NCBI GenBank assembly: GCA_009760855.2
Contig: WPIO01000007.1
Span: 5,922,501-5,986,500, forward strand
Length of the DNA stretch: 64,000 bases
Origin: Cristatella mucedo
Lineage: Eukaryota > Bryozoa > Phylactolaemata > Cristatellidae
Reading direction: 5' to 3'
Part shown: piece by piece, positions 58,201 to 64,000 of the stretch
Numbering within the stretch: position 1 is the first letter of the stretch
Layout: each line of letters starts with the position of its first letter
The notes under the pieces: model-generated
What the model was told of the DNA's origin: nothing
Databases searched by the model: none
Seen by the model: the letters and a program-made list of their open reading frames with translations, nothing else
Position numbers and translations under genes: made by a program

Positions 58201-58957
58201 TCCTGTAGGCTTTTTTGACTTGATTGAGAGTGGCCGACTTCGACACTCCCAGTATCTTGTAGAAGTCGCGTCTGCAAAGGCAACAAACTAAACAAGTTCG
58301 AGAAGCGGCAGAGCTGCAGGCACGCGAGCCGCCGGGGGAGTGGCAACCGTGTCAGCAGCGTGCATCGGGCCAATGTACTCAGCGGATTCGCGTTTCGTGA
58401 ACGACACAGGACGCACAGGACGGGTGCGATTGGCAGGAGGGCAGGCTACATTGGAGCTAGCGGCGCTGTACGTTCGTCCGACAGTTCAGCGACGCTCAAG
58501 ACAATCTCGCTGCAACGGCCACCGCCCCTACAGGCTCTCTACGCAGCCCGCCTCGCTAACACGACGCCTGGACGCTCTGAGAGGCGACTGAATGGGGCGG
58601 GGCTCGGAGCGGCTCCCGCAAAGGCTGCGCCACGGAAGCGCGCGCAGTGAATGAAGGCCGGGAAAACCTCCCAGACTCTCGAACGGTCGCCACCGTTGCG
58701 CCGGCGGCCGCCTTTCGATGATTTCGTCGAGCGCAGAGCGGGAGCATCGGAGGGTTCGTACTGGGTCTCGAAGCCGGGTTACCAGGAAGTCGCCGCACAG
58801 CGTACTAAACTGTAGCGCTGCCGAAAGCCGTTATGCAGCCTAGCTGCTATCGTCGACATTAAGCGCGCGTCGGCCCTTACCCAGCGGAAACAAGACTTAA
58901 ATCGACGCACAGTAGGACGACGAGAGCCAATGCTGCGGCACGACAGGGCGCGGCCAT
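48183..58957 (-). CDS. dnajb11: DNAJB11 (ERdj3), ER-luminal Hsp40 co-chaperone of BiP
   Basis: J-protein that binds unfolded clients and stimulates BiP ATPase in the ER lumen. Nine coding exons (58957-58881, 58271-58115, 54278-54184, 52147-52018, 49519-49377, 49209-49069, 48933-48822, 48656-48497, 48256-48183) join in phase to 362 codons plus stop; human DNAJB11 has 358. Visible parts: signal peptide (1-25, LALVVLLCV core), J domain from R27 with HPD at 56-58, a Gly/Phe-rich linker (about 98-122), substrate-binding domain with CNC (170-172) and CDDC (194-197), an N-glycosylation site NVT at 262, and C-terminal KVYNGLQGY. All splice sites are GT-AG; donors of exons 3 (GTTTGA) and 4 (GTACGC) are weak. 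Introns hold several transposons. C92 and C96 in the J-domain tail look unusual. Confidence 0.96.
48497..48656 (-). CDS. dnajb11: DNAJB11 coding exon 8
   Basis: Acceptor CTAAATCCAG, donor GTGAGT. Encodes [20 protein letters not shown] then [20 protein letters not shown] and [13 protein letters not shown]. Confidence 0.97.
48822..48933 (-). CDS. dnajb11: DNAJB11 coding exon 7
   Basis: Acceptor TGCACCTCAG, donor GTGAGT. Encodes [20 protein letters not shown] then [20 protein letters not shown] is the conserved glycosylation site. Confidence 0.97.
49069..49209 (-). CDS. dnajb11: DNAJB11 coding exon 6
   Basis: Acceptor CACCCGTGCAG, donor GTGAGT. Encodes [20 protein letters not shown] then [20 protein letters not shown] and FRIVQQ. 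Confidence 0.97.
49377..49519 (-). CDS. dnajb11: DNAJB11 coding exon 5 (cysteine-rich segment)
   Basis: Acceptor TGTCTTTGCGCACAG, donor GTGAGT. Encodes [20 protein letters not shown] then [20 protein letters not shown] and CDDCPNM. Both cysteine pairs of ERdj3 are present at the family positions. Confidence 0.97.
50005..50092 (-). mobile_element. tRNA-like SINE-C fragment in DNAJB11 intron 4
   Basis: On the minus strand it reads AGCCGGTGTGACAGGCGTTC (box-A region) and GGTTGCAAGTTCGATTCCTG (box B), unlike SINE-A or SINE-B. Only one copy was seen, so the family is unproven. Confidence 0.45.
50093..52017. other. DNAJB11 intron 4, unassigned part
   Basis: No recognised repeat or gene apart from the host intron. 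Short frames around 50900-51380 show no family. Confidence 0.4.
52018..52147 (-). CDS. dnajb11: DNAJB11 coding exon 4 (G/F segment and first beta strands)
   Basis: Acceptor with an A-free TTTTTTTTTTAG tract. Encodes [20 protein letters not shown] then [20 protein letters not shown] and FVE. It matches the family's FFGDFGF and IVDLEVTLEEVYAGNFVE segments. Donor GTACGC. Confidence 0.93.
52330..52567 (+). mobile_element. LINE-B 3' UTR with ACATT tail in DNAJB11 intron 3
   Basis: GCTACTTCCATGCTACTCAC, TTTTCGTGAGACGAATTCTG and the end GGAGATACATTACATTACAT match 7270-7495. It is antisense to the gene. Confidence 0.8.
52810..53125 (+). mobile_element. SINE-B copy split by a SPIN-like element
   Basis: The head (CCCCGGGTCTACGGCCTCGG) stops at 52831 and the SINE resumes at 53018 with TTAGGCGGTCTGGTGTTTGT, then GTTCGAGTCCCACGG (box B) and CAATCCGTTATTGTCACC. 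Removing 52832-53017 and one target duplication gives a continuous tRNA-like head comparable with the minus-strand copy at 61934-62099. Confidence 0.7.
52832..53017 (+). mobile_element. SPIN-like non-autonomous hAT element (186 bp)
   Basis: Terminal inverted repeats CAACGTTTCTCGACCT and AGGTCGAGAACCACTG (14 of 16 positions pair). The flanking 8-bp duplications GCCTCGGC and GCTTAGGC agree at 6 of 8 positions, as expected for an aged hAT insertion. Internal blocks GGGTCGAACGACCCTTTCAT, GGGGTCGCCTAAGACCATCG, AATTTTATGGTTGAGGGTCG and AAAGGGTTGCAGCATAAGG are those I know from SPIN (Space Invaders) elements. The central part is short, so it encodes nothing and depends on a transposase elsewhere. 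Confidence 0.85.
53646..53782 (+). mobile_element. SINE-A copy
   Basis: GCTGGTTTGGTCCAGTGGTT, GTGCTCGCCCCGACCAAGGT, GTGGGCTCGAGTCCGGAGGC and GCTATACAAATGAATTTTTT. Close to consensus. Confidence 0.9.
54184..54278 (-). CDS. dnajb11: DNAJB11 coding exon 3 (end of J domain)
   Basis: 95 bp. Acceptor TTATAG is short and AT-rich; donor GTTTGA is weak. Encodes [20 protein letters not shown] then [11 protein letters not shown], in phase with both neighbours. The family normally reads YD-x-Y/H/F-GEEGL here; this copy has Cys at 92 and 96. A LINE-A fragment begins only about 57 bp away. Confidence 0.88.
54335..55262 (+). mobile_element. LINE-A 3' half with ATT tail, in DNAJB11 intron 2
   Basis: From the segment [20 protein letters not shown] through [20 protein letters not shown] and [20 protein letters not shown] (54553-54792) to the untranslated block GTAAAGCGCATGGAAAGATT and an ATT tail at about 55238-55262. 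Antisense to DNAJB11. Confidence 0.88.
55445..55880 (-). mobile_element. LINE-A-related 3' fragment, minus strand
   Basis: ACACCCTCTAACAGCTAAAT followed by the reverse complement of the terminal domain ([20 protein letters not shown] on the minus strand). More diverged from the other LINE-A copies, so it may be a separate subfamily. Confidence 0.65.
55884..56047 (+). mobile_element. SINE-A copy with (ATTT)n tail
   Basis: GCTGGTTTGGTCCAGCGGTT, GTGCTCGCCCCTAGACCAAG, GGGCTCGAGCCCCGAGGCAT and a clean ATTT-repeat tail at about 56017-56047. Close to consensus. Confidence 0.9.
56221..56393 (-). mobile_element. SINE-B copy, minus strand
   Basis: GATCAGCTGATCTAACAGCT, GCAGAAGAGCCCTAGCAGCT, GACTCGAATCCACGAGTGAA (box B) and CTGGGCTAAGACCCAGGGGC (head). 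Confidence 0.75.
56394..57420. other. DNAJB11 intron 2, unassigned part
   Basis: No recognised feature. Open frames on both strands around 56600-56965 overlap and lack family resemblance. Confidence 0.35.
57421..57565 (+). mobile_element. SINE-A copy
   Basis: GCTGGTTTGGTCCAGCGGTT, GTGCTCGCCCCGACCAAAGT, GGTCGTGGGCTCGAACCCGA and GGGCGCTACACAGATGAATT with ATTT repeats. Confidence 0.9.
58115..58271 (-). CDS. dnajb11: DNAJB11 coding exon 2 (J domain)
   Basis: Acceptor TTGCCTTTGCAG, donor GTGAGT. Encodes residues 27-78: [35 protein letters not shown] with the catalytic HPD, and [10 protein letters not shown]. Confidence 0.97.
58272..58880 (-). other. dnajb11: DNAJB11 intron 1, CpG-rich
   Basis: GC- and CpG-rich sequence (for example 58560-58760) continuous with the gene start. 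Overlapping frames on both strands here are composition effects. Confidence 0.5.
58881..58957 (-). CDS. dnajb11: DNAJB11 coding exon 1 (signal peptide)
   Basis: Starts at the ATG of 58957 in context CAAAAATGG and encodes [20 protein letters not shown] plus SLVSA and GG of codon 26. Donor GTAAGG. An in-frame upstream ATG at 59092 would put a non-hydrophobic extension before the signal peptide, so 58957 is preferred. Confidence 0.93.
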
Positions 58958-59110
58958 TTTTGCCGACGGGACGCCTGGGTACGCAGCGGCGCCGGATTGG
59001 TAAACCGGGGAAACACGGCTACCATTGATACTTCGCCACGCCATCTCAAGGCATGCCGGGATGTTGGGACGCCATGTTAATAGCCAATGCAAATGTCCGA
59101 GAGGTGTGAC
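58958..59110 (-). promoter_or_regulatory. dnajb11: Probable DNAJB11 promoter and 5' UTR
   Basis: Immediately upstream of the start codon; CpG-rich, without a visible TATA box. A GATTGGTAAAC (CCAAT-type on the other strand) lies at about 58994. ER-stress elements of the exact CCAAT-N9-CCACG form were not found. Confidence 0.4.
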
Positions 59111-60829
59111 GCAGTGGGGATTTGCATGTTTCTCAATGAACTTCGTTTGAGATACAAATTATACCCGACCCCGTACGCCTTGCAAGTTTTTATGACCCCA
59201 AAGGATAAGGCTGATTAAGTGTGAACGTGAGGCAGTTGTTCTTTGTGTGAGGCAGCTTTTCTCGCTCATTTCTCCTATTCTTTTGCGGCAAAAGCGCGCT
59301 GCATTTGGGACCGAACCTCAGCCAAGACGCTGCTAGTCTTCGCCCCCTCCTAAAGCATCAGAAAAGTGGGATGGAGAACATTGTAGCCTTAGCATTTTCC
59401 GATCTAAGTGACGTGGGGGTCAGGCTGCGTTGACGCAAGCCTACTAAAAGGAGGGTTTATAGGGCAATATCTGAAAGTGGAGCCTAGGTATCGCTGAGAC
59501 TGAAACAATTGGGCTACAACTGGCACTATTCTGCAAGAATGACCCACTCGGTCCGTCCTCTGTTTCAATGCAGCTCAGAACTCGGGCAGCGTCGCATCAT
59601 TCGAACTAAACTCGCCACAACAGGAGCAGTAGTTAGGCGCGCACGGGCGGGCGCTCGCACACATACCCACCCATAAGTGTACGCGCACGCGTACACACGC
59701 CCTGGCGCGCGCACACACCAACCCGCATACGCTCCCTCTTAATATATGACTGAATCATTAAAAGGTAGCCTCGGCCAGGTCATTGGCAGCCGTTCGACAG
59801 ACAGTGGGCCCTCCCAGGCTCTGTTGGCAGCGAGAGCGTTCTTGCCCCAGCCTTTACGGAGCCGCTCAGCTCTCTACCCCGTGGGAATTCTGCGACTGCT
59901 CAGTCACATTAAGCTGCGGCATCGAGGCAGACTAGGAGAGATTGCGGGGGGGGGCGACGATCATGGCAATGAGATGGCAAGCGCCGTGTAGTATGCGGCG
60001 AAGGAGCAGCGTCGCTATCTGGAATGAATCCACAACGTGCGAGACGATCGTTCCGAGCGAAACCTAGAGCCGCCACCGTCGTCGCGTCGGCGCAGTTGAG
60101 TTCATGCCGCCGAATGAGCGCTCGCAGCCGGAGCTATGCCGCATCTTGATAGCCGTAACGTAGGAGCCGCATTTCTCTAATACTTTAATTCTTTAATACT
60201 TAAAATCTTTACTTCAAAAGCTTCAGGTTCTTCATAGAGAAATGCGCGGCTGCTCGAAATGCTCCAAAGTGCGCTCTCTGCGAAGGCAGCAGCAGCAGAG
60301 GTCAGAACCGAAGGTCAGAGCTCAGGCGGCAGCGCGTGGACTGCGGCGCCGCCTGAGCTCTCATCTGTCGCTGCGAGAGTGTGCGCGAGAGCCACCTGGG
60401 CTGGATGTCGCTGCCATTGCCTCGTGCCCACTGTGGCGCACAAAAACTGCAGCAACCAGCATCCAGAGTGGGCGAGCGAGCGAGCGAGCTCTCGCGAGAC
60501 TGTCCTGCTGTGCGGCAATAGAAACGCTCACGTCGAGGACGGCGGCGCCTAGCTGCGAGCAGTTTCGCTTACCTTCCCGGCCATTTTTGGACACGGTTTG
60601 ACCGAAATTGGTCACAATTATAATAATCGTGTATCCGAATAGCTTCATAGGAAGCAAACTATGTTCCTGAGCACTCGAGCTGGGAAGGAAGCGACTCGGC
60701 CGATTAGTGACATGTAGCGTTCGCAGCTGCAGCTGCAGCATAAGCGCGTAAAAGGCGATTCCTCCCGCAGATGGAAATGCTGCGAAGAATTTCTGGGTCC
60801 AATGCTTCGATTAAAATTTGATCTAGTCA
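59111..60829. other. Unassigned; CpG-rich patches and alternating purine-pyrimidine runs
   Basis: 59640-59730 is rich in alternating CGCGCA/CACACA/GTACGCGCACGCGTAC runs. 60240-60560 is GC-rich and open in several frames on both strands (for example + 60242-60601), with CAG/AGC repeats and no recognised family. Confidence 0.3.
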
Positions 60830-61195
60830 GGATATACCATTACGCCAGTCGACAGAGTTCCTGGCTTAAGTGCGTGGGAGCTGAAAGCGCCAACATCGAA
60901 GATTTTGGGGGCTGTTAGAGCTACAGCGAACAGAGTTGAGTCATAGGAAGCGGCGGTACGAAGCGATGCCTGACGAGTAAGTGTTTCCGCTAGGTAAGCC
61001 AGAACGAGAGAATGAGCGGACCTAAAAGTGAAAGGCAGTATCTTTAGGTCAATGTGCTGCGCGATGGGAAGCAAGCGCAAATCAGACAGAAGTGACGCCG
61101 TGTGAGTGTTGGCGACATTAACGACGGACAAGCGTAGATTCCGTCTTCGATTACAAACGTAGGTATCAAATTGCCAGGTCTGGAAGAGGTGCAAG
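60830..61195 (-). mobile_element. LINE terminal-domain remnant, minus strand
   Basis: A 123-codon frame with SLLSDLRLLPIAQHIDLKIL, PFTFRSAHSLVLAYLAETLT and VGAFSSHALKPGTLS, corresponding to the LINE-A terminal domain (LLxDLHWLPVxQRIDFKVLS). Divergence from the other copies suggests a related family. Confidence 0.6.
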
Positions 61196-61933
61196 AAGAT
61201 GGTGCTGTTTAGCAGTGGCTCCGGCTCCGGCAGCTCTCGCGGAGTCTCATGAAGACACAGCGGGAGAACGTAAGCGAGACTCTCCTTTATTACATTCTAA
61301 GCGTGCATATACGAGAGCTCGATCAATCGCAGCGGACGACACGAAATACAACATGCATTAGTGGCCTGATGCTGCGCCGCGTCAATAGCTTAACTATTGG
61401 CCACAGCTGATGCATGTACATTAGTGTCAGGGCGCTTCGCGAATAACAGCAGCAGAAGTCGCAGGCGCACGCAACAATAGCTATACGAGTCTTAGCAAGG
61501 TGTCAGTATGCTTGATTAATTTTGTTGCGGTACCAAGTATTCGATACGTGGTACTTTACGTTTTCTATAACTATTAGGTTGAGTTTGCCTTCATTCAATT
61601 TGATAGAGTTCAGGTGCAAACCTAGTGCGAATGTCTCCAATACAAGATGCTGGAGAATGTAGAGAATCACTGATCTTAGAGGTCCTAGCTGTCTATAAGC
61701 AAAATCGGTTACACCTATCGCAGTAACTCTGCACCTTCAAAATCGGTATGTATTTTGAAATATAATGCATCAGATTTGATAAATGCGCATGTTTTTAAAC
61801 CCACACGCTTTATCCTGCAAATTGACTTTCTTACAGAGTTTTTACTAAAGCTGTGACCGTTCATTGGAAGGATGGTTTAAGTGATATTTAGAAATAAATA
61901 TCGTAGTAGCGAAAGAATCCGAGATTTAGTTTG
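61196..61933. other. Unassigned intergenic DNA
   Basis: No recognised gene. TCTCCTTTATTACATTC near 61280 could be a reversed poly(A) region of some element, but nothing else supports it. Confidence 0.25.
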
Positions 61934-62099
61934 CTGATTCAACAGCCTTATTTATTTTAGCGGCAGAACAGCCTTCACGGCTATCGCCACCGCTTGCAGT
62001 AGGTGGTGGGCGATGAAATATCTCCCACTACTACTGAAACCCACGACCCACGGTGAAGAGCAAGCACCTGACCCCTGGGCCAAGACCCGGATGGCGCTA
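61934..62099 (-). mobile_element. SINE-B copy, minus strand
   Basis: CTGATTCAACAGCCTTATTT, GCAGAACAGCCTTCACGGCT, ACTGAAACCCACGACCCACG and the head GGGCCAAGACCCGGATGGCG. Confidence 0.8.
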
Positions 62100-62299
62100 T
62101 GCAAATATTTTATTATTATTGCTGGAAAGATGGGGACCGTACTCAGATGTTCTGATTGTGACAAATGACAACTTCTTAACCTTAGAATCCTCGTGCATGT
62201 GGTAAGTCAAATATAAATTACAAACTCGCTGGTAAGTAATTTGCTATCTGCGCTCGCAATCTATACTGAGAGCAATTAAAACAAGGCTTCTGTATATAA

Positions 62300-62370
62300 A
62301 TATGAAAAGTGCCGAGAAAGAGATTACAATCCCTGAGGGCTCTATACATATGTAGCATAATTATTATTAT
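62300..62370 (+). mobile_element. LINE-A 3' tail fragment
   Basis: GAAAAGTGCCGAGAAAGAGA, TTACAATCCCTGAGGGCTCT and an ATT-rich end. Confidence 0.65.
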
Positions 62371-63590
62371 AAAACCATTAGACAACCGAATCTCTGTCCG
62401 GGGGGCTTTGCAGCTCGCTCCAAGAGAAGCACTAACAAGGAGCGAATGACCAGCAAGTCATCGTATCAATACGAGCATGGAAAAGCACACACGTGTCATA
62501 CTTGAGCAGCCGATATCTTACTCTCATTTTACTCAGACAGTAACTTCTAAGCGACAACCCGTCACGAGTGTGCTACGTTTATTGTTGATTACCAGTGAGT
62601 CGCGCGCCTAGCCGTAACGCAGCACGCGACTTCTTCCGCTGCGTGTGTTACGCTCGCTATAGTTCATCTCTTACGTTTTGCTCGTTGCAGAGGACACCAA
62701 CTCTTTATCAGGTTGTTTCCTGCCGCTGTCAGCTCTAGTGGTCTTTTTTACAGTCCCGTTTTACATTAAAACCGGAAGCTGTCATCGCTTTGGTATCTCG
62801 CGTCACTCAACGAGGGTGGTGAGAACTATGAGCAACTGCTGTGAGCATACCGCATCCATGCTGCAGTAAGAAAATTACAAAAAAGCTTTTGAGCTGCTCC
62901 GGCAGTGTGAGCTTTAGCGCGCCGCGAAGCCAGCTCGGAAAACACCCTGCGGCGGCATTCACACTGCGGAGCTCTCTTCCACAGTTTTATGGCACAATTA
63001 GCATAGCTATGAATTTTTATAAATACGCAATCTGCTCGCCGCTAATAGCACTTCCTTTCCGGACATTCTTCCTGCTATGCCTCTGCTACTTAATTGCTTG
63101 GCGGTTTTTTGGATTACTGCAATGTTTCACCTTTTTCTCGTATCCAGTGTGACATGCAAAGTGTTGACTGCCGATTACACGCGCAAAGCCGCTTCGATTT
63201 TGAGATCGCTACAGAAAATTGTGTCAGTGCAGTCACTTGGTTCTGTTGACTTCGCACGGTTGCGGGTAAAAGGCAGATGCTGCAAATAATTTCTTTAGGG
63301 GCTCCAAAGCGGAGCGCCATCTTACGATCGCCCGGAGGATGTCCGCTGCCCAGCGCGAACGATGGACTTCCGGTTTACGAAAAAGATTTACGTCTTCGAT
63401 CGAAGCGTACGCTTGGGTTGGAGGCGATGCAGCAACTGCGTATTGCGACATATGCCGATGCTAAACCCTGGAGAGCTGCGAGCTGCACGCGTGACTGCGT
63501 GACTGGCGCCTGTTTTGCAACGGCGACGGGATCAATCGTCACCATAAATCATCGGCAAAGGTGAAAGTCGAAGGGAAATGCGCGCGCCTC
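62371..63590. other. Unassigned DNA
   Basis: Several short + strand frames (62678-62869, 62841-63152, 63277-63564) without recognised family. TTTTGCTCGTTGCAG near 62690 resembles a splice acceptor, but no exon could be supported. Confidence 0.25.
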
Positions 63591-64000
63591 TCCGCTAATC
63601 GAAGTGGAGACCGTTGCTCACGCTCGGCTTGCGGTCAGCATTCGCGGCGCACGGCGCCGGGATCGCGTCGCGTCTGCAAATAGCCGCGGCGGCAGCCAAG
63701 GAAGTACGCCAAGGCCGGCCAAGGCAGGCCGGTGCGCCAAGGCCGGCGGTCGCAGGAGGCGGTCGGTGGACGAGCGCCTCCTGCGGCGCAGCTCGCGGCA
63801 ACCCACCGGCAGGAGGCGCGCGAGCGCGCGCGCTTGAGCGCGGCGCTTTGCTGGCCACCGGTCACGAGCGAATCTATTGACCTTGGAGAAACCACGTCGT
63901 CAATGATGGCTACGAGGGTCGGCGAAAGCAGGCGGCGGGGGAGGCTTTCCATCTGCTCAGATAAATCGGCTCCGCCGCCGCTGAGGCTTCGGCGGTCAGG
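63591..64000. promoter_or_regulatory. CpG-rich segment at the right edge
   Basis: Strong GC and CpG enrichment from about 63600 (GCGCGCGAGCGCGCGCGC near 63820), similar to the DNAJB11 start region. It probably marks a gene start that continues outside the window. Confidence 0.4.
63903..64000 (+). CDS. Possible first coding exon, open at the right edge
   Basis: ATGATGGCTACGAGG opens a frame (MMATRVGESRRRGRLSICSD and on) that has no stop before the window ends. Basic and Pro-rich; family not recognised. The CpG-rich context supports a gene start, but 32 codons are weak evidence. Confidence 0.25.
   Translation, partial: MMATRVGESRRRGRLSICSDKSAPPPLRLRRS

Noticed and set aside
58022-58291. Plus-strand frame over the J-domain exon
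   Set aside because: Antisense of DNAJB11 exon 2.
58959-59092. Upstream in-frame ATG of DNAJB11 at 59092
   Set aside because: It would add 45 mostly non-hydrophobic residues before the signal peptide and bury it. The ATG at 58957 has a better context and the expected signal peptide.
60242-60601. Basic 119-codon frame as a gene
   Set aside because: Open in several frames on both strands because of CAG/CGC-rich composition; no recognised domain.

Overview
This is animal nuclear DNA: spliced genes with GT-AG introns, long AT-rich intergenic tracts, microsatellites, CpG-rich gene starts and many decayed retrotransposons. The two gene models that can be read in full encode the microRNA-processing nuclease Drosha and the ER-luminal J-protein DNAJB11 (ERdj3). 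Some Drosha stretches look arthropod-like to me, and the repeat spectrum (CR1/L2-like LINEs with ATT tails, tRNA-derived SINEs, hAT elements) suits an invertebrate. I cannot name the species. No operons, tRNA or rRNA genes, or CRISPR arrays were seen.

Layout. Positions 1-16.1 kb are almost entirely transposon debris: a hAT transposase C-terminus (386-700), a LINE-B copy broken by a LINE-A and a SINE (about 1.0-4.3 kb), other LINE ends, and a decayed hAT transposase gene (14.3-16.1 kb). Drosha lies on the + strand at 17158-26855 in four coding exons that assemble to a 1250-residue protein. From 27.3 to 48 kb LINE-A, LINE-B, SINE-A and SINE-B copies alternate with unassigned DNA. This stretch also holds a RING-like terminal exon with a poly(A) signal (41.4-41.7 kb) and a degenerate tandem array with a period of about 172 bp (43.4-44.8 kb). 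DNAJB11 lies on the minus strand at 58957-48183 in nine coding exons that assemble to 362 residues. Its introns contain SINEs, LINEs and a short SPIN-like hAT element nested in a SINE. From 59 kb to the end there is unassigned DNA, with a CpG-rich segment and a possible first exon running off the right edge.

The two genes converge across about 21 kb and do not share a pathway. Drosha acts in the nucleus in the Microprocessor complex; DNAJB11 is an Hsp40 partner of BiP in the ER lumen. The main points for a second look are the SPIN-like element, the 172-bp tandem array, the few-intron Drosha gene with paired microsatellites in its last intron, the shared 3' end of LINE-A and SINE-A, and an extra cysteine pair in the DNAJB11 J-domain tail. 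Names LINE-A, LINE-B, SINE-A, SINE-B and SINE-C are local labels used only here.
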